A stretch of DNA of 6,558 bases from JBDTOX01 sp039933015 (GCA_039933015.1 JBDTOX010000014.1:1-6558); one strand, 5' to 3'; shown: positions 1 through 6,332, counted from the stretch's first letter. Notes: generated from the letters alone by a model not told the origin. Translations and numbers: made by a program.

Positions 1-3000
1 TCCACATATTGGGGATCACCATGCTTGGCACATAGGTCCAGCGCTCGGCCCCAGTGCTGCCGTTAAAAGCGTGCAGCATACCGTCGTTGGTACCTATGTA
101 TACCGTTCCACTCCGGCTGGCTTGCGCAGTCTTAAAGGCGCTATAACCGAAATCCGTATAGCTGAAAGTAGGCTTGGCGACATAAGCGGGCGTGGATTCT
201 ACTGCGTCTCCCAGCACTGCTTCGCGATAACGATAGAGCCGGTTGTCAACAGCATTGCTGGAGTGGTCTTCATAACCATTCTGGCCACGCAGGAAGTTAA
301 CCAGGTTATTACCTGCGGCTGCAGTATGCTGAGTTGAAGTCAAGGAGCTCCACTGGCTTAAATTGGCACTGAGAAAAGTGCTGTCAAAATAGGTTTGCTG
401 CGCAGAGGAAAGATTAGCGTAAGTGAAGTCCACGAGACTGGTGCCGCTCTTGCTCTTCATCTTGATTGATCGCGTATCGCTACTGGCGGCCACCTTGGCC
501 GCCATGGTGCCGCTGCACGCGATTGGCACTTCAACTTTGCAATCTGTACCGTCCAGCACGCCCGGTGCAGGGCAGGTAGCGGCAGTGGCGCTTGGTGTTA
601 CGCAATTGTAGATGGTGCTGCTACCGCTTGCGTCAGCAACTATAGATGAAGGCGCCGTGCAAGAGGAGGCACCCACTATGTCTTCCGCGCACCAGGCCGC
701 GGATTCACTCACCGCCCCCGTGTCCACATTAATGCTGCGTGCTTCCAGGTTGCCGGTCCATTTCACCGTAGTATAGCTGGCCACATAAGCAAGGTTATCA
801 CCAGATACGGGGTTCAACGTACTGGTAGCAGCCGCGGCACCTGCACCCACTTTGGAATTAATAGCGGCAAGCGCCGCGCTAAGCCCGCTGCTGAGCTGAG
901 CTGGATTCTTGGCGCTAAAATATGTTCCTTGCCCATTTACCGCCGCATGCCACAAATCATCCACTGCGGTTTCAATATCGGCAGCTGGTACAGGCCAATT
1001 TTTGGTGCCGTTCTTGATGTCGAAATAGTCTCCCGATTTGGCAGTTTTGTAGTCGCTGGTATAAAACAAGGTGCCTTCCACACCCAGACCCAGGGTAAAG
1101 CTGGTCATATGCTGCTTAACGTTATTGTCCGTGCCGCTGACAGATACGTTATTGTCGCAGACATCCAACCCCAAAGCGCCGGTGCAGTTACTCAGGGCAG
1201 ACGTCCGCAAATCAGTATCGTAATAATACTTGGCAGCGTCAGCCAAGCTATTGGATCTAGCCGTGCCGCCCTCATACATTGGGCGTGGAGTGGTTCCACC
1301 ATCCATGTCGCCTATTGCTGTGGAACCATCAATTTCTACACCTCCGCTCCCATTCCAGTAACCATCAGTAGAAAGTAGGGTGAAGTTCTGCTGGCAGGAA
1401 TATTCCATCGGGTCAATCACAGTGCTGCCATTGAAAGTTGAAGCGTTCAATTTCCCCGCATATAGCCGGCCTATCTTGGATAACGCAAAACGCAATGGAG
1501 TAGAATCACCTGGTTTGGCGGCGAAAAGTTTCGCATACCAGCTGTTTTTTTGTGTGGTGTTGAATTGCGCAATGTTCAGAAAATCGCTGCCGGTCTTGTT
1601 GTTGATACTGACGTACCCCACCTTATATTTGTTGTTTATGTCCTTGAAAGCCAGGCTAGTGGAGCTTTTCATGGCTTGCATACGAGTTCGGTAGTAAGTC
1701 CACCAGTTGGCAAAGTTAGTCATCTCTTCAGCGTAAGTACACGTGGCTCCACAATCGGTGCGCTCTGCCGCCTTAGGATAACTATTATTAGAAGAGACAA
1801 TATCCGTGCGCACAAAGGCGCCGGGATAGTTCATTGCTTGTGCGAGAATCTCAGGTTGAGCAAGTACTTCGGTAACGGGAGTAACCCCGCCTGCAGTTGC
1901 TGTCGTGGTGACAGTCAATGCACCCGGATTGGTAATGGAGCCGATGGTAACGCTGCTATTGGTATAAGTTGATGTATCAACAAGGCAAACCACTGTTGTA
2001 GTTTTACTAGCGCAGGTCGGTGTAATGCTATTGCCGCCAATATAGGCTTTAACGGTACCGCTGGTCTTTATGGCAGCCACTACAGTTGCTGCTGCTTGCG
2101 CGGGGGATTGATTCTTACCAATTGTAATTGGTTTTGGATACGTATAACCGCTGCCCAATATCACGCTTTTGGAGCCAGATAAATCATCATTAATATTTGC
2201 AGAACTGCCAGAAGTGTTGCCGCCGGAAAATGTGATCAGACCGGTTGGCCTAACGCCAGTCACAGGAGCCACATAGGCGACGGCAGGCGAGTAAGCTATG
2301 GCCGGTGAAAAAAATTTGGTGGGGAATCGGGCAATGGTGTAAGAGCCAGCACGCAAAGCCTGACAACTCCCCGCAGCAGGGGTCGCCGCTGTAGCGTTAG
2401 CACTGCTAGTACACCAGCGCACTTTAGCCGGGTAACTAAAGGTAGCCGTCTGGCTTGTTTGGCAGTTGGTTAATTTTGCTGAATCACAATATTCGCCGGG
2501 GGTAATCGTGTAATAGTGCGGCCCCCAGGATCGCACAGCCGTGGTTGGCGCTGCTACCGAACCGGTGGCCACTTTACCACTACCTGTAGATGTAACAGGG
2601 GAATGAGATGTTGTATAGGATTTGCCACTCACAGTACCTGGCAAAATATAATTGTCGTTTCTCAGGCAATCTGTGTGGGAGCTGTCGGTACACCACTCAA
2701 CATCAGTGTATCCAGTAACTAGGTTAGTAGAACTGGTGCTCTGTACGTTGTAGGCATCGTCCTTAACGGAAGTCCATGAAGTCTGGCTCGCTTTACTGGT
2801 GCCGTCAGCATTGACTGCCGGCTTATAATAAATCGCCGGGTTGTAATAGTTGCCATTGAAGTCGCTGCTGCGGAAAGGCGGCTGGTATTTACATGCTAAA
2901 GTATATGTACCTGCTGTTCCCTTGCAAATACTGTCATCTACCCAGTCTGGCAGGTAATCAGAACCCATACTGCCAGAATCGTCCAGAATAAACATCAAGT

Positions 3001-3154
3001 TAGGCAATACCGAAGTAGTAGTGGCATTGGCCAGCGGCGCTGTCGCCAGATTGACGCTAGCCGCGATACAAGGCAATGGCAACACAAGACTGATAATCAG
3101 CATCAAGCCTGGCAAAGGGCAGTTCATGGTACGGTAATCCAGGTAGCGTTTCAT
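1..3154 (-). CDS. pilY1: PilY1-type type IV pilus tip adhesin, 3' end cut by window edge
   Basis: This is a secreted, calcium-dependent adhesin/assembly factor of the PilY1/PilC family, carried at the pilus tip by the minor pilins. I translated it by hand: 1051 codons are open with no stop and run off the left edge. The ATG at 3154 has AGGAGG 4 nt upstream. Residues 1-31 or 1-32 look like a Sec signal peptide (hydrophobic about 16-27, cleavage near CIA/A). A von Willebrand A metal-site motif DDSGSM lies at 58-63 (DxSxS). The core resumes at about 474 with YAEEMTNFANWWTYYRTRM, followed by YSCQQNF (585-591), SLADAAKYYYDTDLR (636-650) and DDLWHAAVNG (732-741). The C-terminal propeller domain begins with VLGDAVEST (980-988) and VYIGTNDGMLHAFN (1018-1031), both typical of the family. 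Most of the propeller and its calcium loop should lie beyond the window. Residues 64-473 form a Ser/Thr/Gly-rich insertion with cysteine pairs. It is the last gene of the cluster that is visible here. Confidence 0.96.
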   Translation of the reverse strand, partial: MKRYLDYRTMNCPLPGLMLIISLVLPLPCIAASVNLATAPLANATTTSVLPNLMFILDDSGSMGSDYLPDWVDDSICKGTAGTYTLACKYQPPFRSSDFNGNYYNPAIYYKPAVNADGTSKASQTSWTSVKDDAYNVQSTSSTNLVTGYTDVEWCTDSSHTDCLRNDNYILPGTVSGKSYTTSHSPVTSTGSGKVATGSVAAPTTAVRSWGPHYYTITPGEYCDSAKLTNCQTSQTATFSYPAKVRWCTSSANATAATPAAGSCQALRAGSYTIARFPTKFFSPAIAYSPAVAYVAPVTGVRPTGLITFSGGNTSGSSANINDDLSGSKSVILGSGYTYPKPITIGKNQSPAQAAATVVAAIKTSGTVKAYIGGNSITPTCASKTTTVVCLVDTSTYTNSSVTIGSITNPGALTVTTTATAGGVTPVTEVLAQPEILAQAMNYPGAFVRTDIVSSNNSYPKAAERTDCGATCTYAEEMTNFANWWTYYRTRMQAMKSSTSLAFKDINNKYKVGYVSINNKTGSDFLNIAQFNTTQKNSWYAKLFAAKPGDSTPLRFALSKIGRLYAGKLNASTFNGSTVIDPMEYSCQQNFTLLSTDGYWNGSGGVEIDGSTAIGDMDGGTTPRPMYEGGTARSNSLADAAKYYYDTDLRTSALSNCTGALGLDVCDNNVSVSGTDNNVKQHMTSFTLGLGVEGTLFYTSDYKTAKSGDYFDIKNGTKNWPVPAADIETAVDDLWHAAVNGQGTYFSAKNPAQLSSGLSAALAAINSKVGAGAAAATSTLNPVSGDNLAYVASYTTVKWTGNLEARSINVDTGAVSESAAWCAEDIVGASSCTAPSSIVADASGSSTIYNCVTPSATAATCPAPGVLDGTDCKVEVPIACSGTMAAKVAASSDTRSIKMKSKSGTSLVDFTYANLSSAQQTYFDSTFLSANLSQWSSLTSTQHTAAAGNNLVNFLRGQNGYEDHSSNAVDNRLYRYREAVLGDAVESTPAYVAKPTFSYTDFGYSAFKTAQASRSGTVYIGTNDGMLHAFNGSTGAERWTYVPSMVIPNMW

Positions 3155-3158
3155 ATTG

Positions 3159-3164
3159 CCTCCT
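3159..3164 (-). promoter_or_regulatory. Ribosome binding site of pilY1, overlapping the pilX stop
   Basis: A perfect AGGAGG lies 4 nt upstream of the pilY1 ATG. Its first two bases are the last two bases of the pilX TAG stop, so ribosomes ending pilX finish on the pilY1 binding site. This suggests coupling (inference). The spacing is slightly short, but the strength of the site supports 3154 over the in-frame ATG at codon 10. Confidence 0.8.
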
Positions 3165-3804
3165 AATAAACAAATGCTTGTATGTAGCTGATGGTATTTT
3201 GGGGTCCGCTGACTCTGACCGTGATGCGGTACATCAGGCTGTCGCCGCTTGTTGTAATGGCACCCGCCTGGGTAGCGGATTTGACGCCTTGTGAACTGGT
3301 ACCGGCTACCGGTGCGCCAAACAGACATTTGTCAGGCGTGGGCACTGCCGTGCCTGTGCGGCACACGCGCTGAATGACATAGCGTATGGTGTTACCGCTA
3401 GAGTCAGTGCCAGCTACCACACCGCTGCCAGTAGCCAGTGCGCTGTCGCCGGTATTCCAGGCAATATCAGCCGCCACCGTTGGTGATTTAGCTGTATCGG
3501 CGTAATAACCCAGAGCGGCGTTATCGGCATCCAGAGATACGCCGGGCGCCCCCAGCCAAGCGGCAGCCGTCTCCAACCCGCTATCTGCAGAAATTGTAGC
3601 CGACTGCCTGAATGCCAGATTGCCGGCAATAATGGTATTGGTATCCACCGAACGTATCAGAGCTACCGCCGCGAGCGACATGACAACCAAGGCAATCAGC
3701 GCAATAAAGAGTACGACTCCGCGCTGTGTTCGAGGCTGCTGCACAGGGCATTGCTCACACATGATGCGAGTTTTGTACGGTGAATTCATAGCGCGCTCAC
3801 TCAT
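3163..3804 (-). CDS. pilX: PilX family type IV pilus minor pilin
   Basis: PilX is a 213-residue minor pilin, in the position that GspK holds in type II secretion: a member of the tip/priming complex with PilV, PilW and PilY1. The prepilin peptidase site is QRG/VVLFIALIALVVMSL, with cleavage after Gly29 and a hydrophobic helix at about 30-50. The segment RSVDTNTIIAGNLAFRQSA (51-69) is the typical PilX N-terminal signature, and the YVIQRVC...C block (142-160) recurs in the family; Cys148 and Cys160 may form a disulfide. Residue 5 of the mature protein is Ile, not the usual Glu; GspK-like subunits often lack Glu5. The start at 3804 overlaps the pilW TGA as ATGA and has AGGAA 6 nt upstream. It gives an unusually long 29-residue leader containing CEQC. 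A start at Met15 would shorten the leader but has no good ribosome site. The stop is 8 nt before pilY1. Confidence 0.93.
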   Translation of the reverse strand: MSERAMNSPYKTRIMCEQCPVQQPRTQRGVVLFIALIALVVMSLAAVALIRSVDTNTIIAGNLAFRQSATISADSGLETAAAWLGAPGVSLDADNAALGYYADTAKSPTVAADIAWNTGDSALATGSGVVAGTDSSGNTIRYVIQRVCRTGTAVPTPDKCLFGAPVAGTSSQGVKSATQAGAITTSGDSLMYRITVRVSGPQNTISYIQAFVY

Positions 3805-4925
3805 AGCGTGTTCCTGGACCAGATCATATTACGCAGAGGGATGATGGTTTCAAAGACCCGATAACGGTAACGTTGCCAGTCGGCATCATTTGAGAGGTCT
3901 ATCGTCGGCGCAGGGGAGGCGGCGCTGCCCCCCCAGGCGCATAGACCGGTGGGAGTGGCGGCCGTAATCGAACTGCATGACGCGGTGACATTGGTTTTTT
4001 CCATCAAACCATTGCGTGCAACCACCGCGATACGAATCGCCTTGATACGGTTACGGTTGGCAACGGTAGGTGTAGTTGCTGTCGAACGCCAATCGATACC
4101 ATCGCTGTTAGTATTGGTAGCATTCACCCACCGGGTGACCTGATTATTATTTGCGGTGGCTGAAATTCCATATTGCGCCTGAATATTGACGATGCCAGTA
4201 ATGATGGGCGTGAGAACAACGCTGGACGCATCATTTCTTTGCAACTGGCTATTCGCGATGGTATATGTAAACTGATTCCAGTTACCCATACAGGCAAGAC
4301 TGGATCCAATATTTAAAGGTGGAGCTGGGGGAGTACTTGCCAGCGTAATGTGCGTAGTGTCGGCAATGAGGTCTGCATCGTTCTCGTTCACCCTTGTCAT
4401 GACGCAGCTAGCACCCTGGCTGATCATGACAATATGGTTATTTTGGCAGCCCAGGTTATTGTCAACAGTGACCGGATTTGCAGCATTCAGAAGCCTGATG
4501 GGGATCCCTCCCGCGGGGGTGAAGCTATAGCGTATGGCGACATCGTCGCTTGCACCGGCTGCTGTTCCACCATCGGTAATGCTAAGCGGAAACATATCGA
4601 TACTGGGTGTTGCCGCGTTGCTATCATGATCGATCGTAGGCGATGGATCGCACCTGAGCGGTGGATTTACCGTATCGAAGACCGGCAAGCCAAACCCTGC
4701 CATCTGCACATCGCGCTGTATGGTGTAGAGAGCGATGCTGCCATTGGTTTGTGCATCGGCGCTACCAGTAGTACTGCGTTTTTGACCTTCGAACACTGTA
4801 AATACCTGCATGATGACCAATGTCACCAGCAAGCCGATCACCAGGCCTACCATGATTTCCACAAGACTGAAGCCTGTTTGGCGCATGGATAGGTGTTTAT
4901 TGCAGTCTTTATTACTCATCGGCAT
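3801..4925 (-). CDS. pilW: PilW family type IV pilus minor pilin
   Basis: PilW is a large minor pilin of the tip/priming complex, the counterpart of GspJ. With the start at 4925 it has 374 residues. Leader MPMSNKDCNKHLSMRQTG is cut after Gly18, giving mature FSLVEIMVGL with Glu at position 5 (Glu23), followed by a long hydrophobic helix to about residue 42. Family signatures include RDVQMAGFG (71-79) and, near the C terminus, YRYRVFETIIPLRNMIW (353-369). Cysteines occur as GC...SC in the middle and C...C near 320-330. The frame is open back to an ATG at 4973, but that start would overlap pilV by 44 nt. The ATG at 4925 has GGAGG 8 nt upstream and sits 4 nt after the pilV stop, so it is preferred; ATG 4919 is the alternative. 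A G7 run occurs at codons 331-333. It overlaps pilX by 4 nt. Confidence 0.94.
   Translation of the reverse strand: MPMSNKDCNKHLSMRQTGFSLVEIMVGLVIGLLVTLVIMQVFTVFEGQKRSTTGSADAQTNGSIALYTIQRDVQMAGFGLPVFDTVNPPLRCDPSPTIDHDSNAATPSIDMFPLSITDGGTAAGASDDVAIRYSFTPAGGIPIRLLNAANPVTVDNNLGCQNNHIVMISQGASCVMTRVNENDADLIADTTHITLASTPPAPPLNIGSSLACMGNWNQFTYTIANSQLQRNDASSVVLTPIITGIVNIQAQYGISATANNNQVTRWVNATNTNSDGIDWRSTATTPTVANRNRIKAIRIAVVARNGLMEKTNVTASCSSITAATPTGLCAWGGSAASPAPTIDLSNDADWQRYRYRVFETIIPLRNMIWSRNTL
3811..3815 (-). promoter_or_regulatory. Ribosome binding site of pilX
   Basis: AGGAA lies 6 nt upstream of the ATG at 3804, inside the last codons of pilW. The ATG of pilX and the TGA of pilW share bases (ATGA, 3801-3804), the classic arrangement for termination-reinitiation. 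This site favours the 3804 start over Met6 or Met15, neither of which has a comparable Shine-Dalgarno sequence. Confidence 0.6.
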
Positions 4926-4929
4926 TATC

Positions 4930-5340
4930 CTAGCCTCCGGTGATGCGCGCGTTTGCGGTGAAATTGTGAACATCTGCCTGGCCCGGCTGCTGCCAAGTGA
5001 CCGTGACGCTCACCTCGCCACCGGCGGCTGGCAAGGTAACGGTCCGCGTACCATTGGGCAGCAATGCTGAAATATCGGTGCTGGCTTCGACATAATCAGC
5101 AAGGTTGCCCGGGTCTGACCACATCATGCCCAGTCGCTGCTGGGCGATAAAAGTAGCCTCTGCACGGTATTTTGCATCAGAGGTGCTCTTGATCATGGCC
5201 GCTTGCAAGCCAACCAAGGCAAGAATCCCCATGGAGAAAATCAGAATGGCAATCAGCGATTCCAGCAGGACTACACCTTGCTGTGATTTGGCGCCCTGCT
5301 GCAGAGAATGTGATGAAGGAATATGTATGCTGCCGTTCAT
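4930..5340 (-). CDS. pilV: PilV family type IV pilus minor pilin
   Basis: PilV is a minor pilin corresponding to GspI, part of the priming complex with PilW and PilX at the inner membrane and pilus tip. It has 136 residues. The leader of 22 residues ends in KSQQG, giving mature VVLLESLIAILIFSMGILALVGLQA with Glu at position 5 (Glu27). The first mature residue is Val rather than Phe, common in this family. The helix continues through AAMIKSTSDAKYRAEATFIAQQRL, typical of PilV. The short C-terminal part is beta-rich (NGTRTVTLPAAGGEVSVTVTWQQ) as expected for a small I-type subunit. ATG 5340 has GAGG 8 nt upstream within the 13-nt gap after the preceding gene. The leader contains two QQG triplets (14-16 and 20-22); only the second is followed by the hydrophobic helix with correctly placed Glu, so it is the cleavage site. 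There is no sign of damage. Confidence 0.93.
   Translation of the reverse strand: MNGSIHIPSSHSLQQGAKSQQGVVLLESLIAILIFSMGILALVGLQAAMIKSTSDAKYRAEATFIAQQRLGMMWSDPGNLADYVEASTDISALLPNGTRTVTLPAAGGEVSVTVTWQQPGQADVHNFTANARITGG
4934..4938 (-). promoter_or_regulatory. Ribosome binding site deciding the pilW start
   Basis: GGAGG lies 8 nt before ATG 4925 and covers the last sense codons of pilV (Gly-Gly), right before its TAG. A second, weaker AGGA lies 8 nt before the next ATG at 4919, so initiation at either Met is possible; the leader would be 18 or 16 residues. Neither choice changes the mature protein. Confidence 0.65.
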
Positions 5341-5348
5341 TTATCTTT

Positions 5349-5352
5349 CCTC
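5349..5352 (-). promoter_or_regulatory. Ribosome binding site of pilV
   Basis: GAGG, in the context AGAGGAAAGATAA, fills the whole 13-nt space between the preceding stop (TAA, 5356-5354) and the pilV ATG. Spacing is 8 nt, close to ideal. No room is left for a promoter or terminator here, which supports one transcript across this junction. Confidence 0.6.
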
Positions 5353-5353
5353 T

Positions 5354-5890
5354 TTAACATGCGCGTGCATCGGATGTTGGGAGATTGGGGTCGCACATCC
5401 GTGAGTTGCCTCCAAGGCCAATGGTGATGCGTAAATCCCGGCTATCCGTAGCGGAAAGCACTGCAGTATCAACATCTATGCCCAGTTGAGTGAATGTAGC
5501 GGCGGTTGCCGCCACTGCACCGAAACTATTGAAAATAACCTCAACGCCAGCCGTGGGCGTGGGCGTAACAATAATGGAAGCAGAAGAGCCTTCGCTTGTG
5601 GTACGTTGCTGTATCAATGCAGGACAGTCTGCAGTCCCGACAACGCAACCTACTGTCCAGCTTGACCCCGCACCCAGAGAGAATCGTACCTGGGCGTTGT
5701 GTTTGACTGCTTCCGCACGAGCTATCTGCAGACCGTTCTGAATGGATTCTGCAGCATTGCGTAGCCGGGTATTTTGTATAAATGCCTGATAACTAGGCAG
5801 CGCCAACGCCAGCACAATACCCAAGATGGTAATGGCGATCATTAGCTCAATAAGGGTAAACCCCTGCTGCGTGTGCTTTGGTATTAACAC
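5354..5890 (-). CDS. fimT: GspH/FimT family minor pilin (FimT/FimU type)
   Basis: This is an H-type minor pilin that links the PilV-PilW-PilX tip complex to the rest of the fibre. Of its 178 residues, the first 10 form the leader MLIPKHTQQG. Cleavage gives FTLIELMIAITILGIVLALALPSY with Glu at position 5 (Glu15). RLRNAAESIQNGLQIARAEAVKHN (about 42-65) is the family's conserved helix end. Two cysteine pairs are visible: Cys82/Cys89 and Cys166/Cys178, the latter in a C-terminal R-M-C-D-P...D-A-R-A-C arrangement typical of GspH/FimU proteins. The start codon is GTG at 5890. Upstream in this frame there is no ATG before a stop, and the leader cannot begin later, so GTG is the only sensible start. 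It overlaps the pilE stop by 7 nt (GTGTTAA). The choice between the names FimT and FimU cannot be settled by eye; position in the operon matches fimU. Confidence 0.92.
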   Translation of the reverse strand: MLIPKHTQQGFTLIELMIAITILGIVLALALPSYQAFIQNTRLRNAAESIQNGLQIARAEAVKHNAQVRFSLGAGSSWTVGCVVGTADCPALIQQRTTSEGSSASIIVTPTPTAGVEVIFNSFGAVAATAATFTQLGIDVDTAVLSATDSRDLRITIGLGGNSRMCDPNLPTSDARAC

Positions 5891-6318
5891 GCGCCACCCT
5901 TTTTCGTCACCCAGCAGGCAGCGTTAGCAGTCCAGCCTGTTGGCACAGACGTGGTTGCCTTGGCGTTATTTTGATCAATGGTATAGGTGAAGCCTGTCAT
6001 CGAGCCTTTACCATTGGCCTGAATAGTGAAAGCCGCCGCAGCCTGTACAGGACAGGAGAAATCAAAATACTGGCTGGTGGCTGCATCTGCAGCGCACGCT
6101 TGGTTAGTGAACGCCCCTATGTTTGCATAGGTGCGGTTATCCTGGAAGTATTGTTCGGCCTGCACACGCTTTGTTGCCAGCCCCGAGGTCGCATCCTGAA
6201 TTTTTCCCCTGGTCACATAATCCGTGTATGAGGGCATCGCGATTGCCGCTAAAATGCCGATGATAGCGACGACTATCATTAACTCTATCAGCGTGAAACC
6301 ATTGGTTTTGCTTTGCAT
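5884..6318 (-). CDS. pilE: PilE-type type IV pilin, first gene of the operon
   Basis: This is a small type IVa pilin of the PilE/ComP-like group: 144 residues with a very short leader, MQSKTNG, and mature FTLIELMIVVAIIGILAAIAMPSY with Glu at position 5 (Glu12). The region TKRVQAEQYFQDNRTYAN (49-66) is characteristic of PilE minor pilins. Four cysteines (75, 89, 135, 144) suggest two disulfides, the last closing a C-terminal loop like the pilin D-region. In Pseudomonas the homologous gene ends the fimU-pilVWXY1Y2E operon and PilE is proposed to connect the tip complex to the major pilin; here it leads the operon. A major-pilin role is less likely because it is embedded with minor pilins, but sequence alone does not exclude it. 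ATG 6318 has AAAGGG 8 nt upstream. It overlaps the next gene by 7 nt. Confidence 0.9.
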   Translation of the reverse strand: MQSKTNGFTLIELMIVVAIIGILAAIAMPSYTDYVTRGKIQDATSGLATKRVQAEQYFQDNRTYANIGAFTNQACAADAATSQYFDFSCPVQAAAAFTIQANGKGSMTGFTYTIDQNNAKATTSVPTGWTANAACWVTKKGGAC

Positions 6319-6326
6319 TTTTTTTA

Positions 6327-6332
6327 CCCTTT
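6327..6332 (-). promoter_or_regulatory. Ribosome binding site of pilE with A-run spacer
   Basis: AAAGGG is separated from the pilE ATG by TAAAAAAA (8 nt). Together with the A of ATG this makes a run of eight A residues (6318-6325). The spacing is suitable for initiation, and the A-rich spacer should be unstructured. This is the entry ribosome site of the operon, so it may set expression for the coupled downstream genes (inference). Confidence 0.6.

Noticed and set aside
929..1972. Plus-strand open frames at 929-1378, 1380-1694 and 1550-1972
   Set aside because: They lie entirely opposite pilY1, whose frame is continuous and matches family motifs throughout; the plus-strand translations have no recognisable protein features.
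3062..3076. Lipobox-like LPLPC at the end of the PilY1 signal peptide
   Set aside because: Pro at position -1 does not fit a lipobox (Ala/Gly/Ser expected), and ordinary signal peptidase I cleavage near CIA/A fits better; PilY1 is not known as a lipoprotein.
3414..3629. Minus-strand 71-codon frame inside pilX
   Set aside because: Same strand but a different frame within pilX, Trp-rich and without any motif; an overlapping shadow.
4350..4892. Plus-strand 180-codon open frame opposite pilW
   Set aside because: Antisense to a well-supported pilW; composition is an image of the pilW codons and no domain, signal or ribosome site supports it.
4926..4973. Longer pilW reading frame starting at ATG 4973
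   Set aside because: It would overlap pilV by 44 nt and add 16 residues to the prepilin leader. ATG 4925 has GGAGG at 8 nt and sits directly after the pilV stop.
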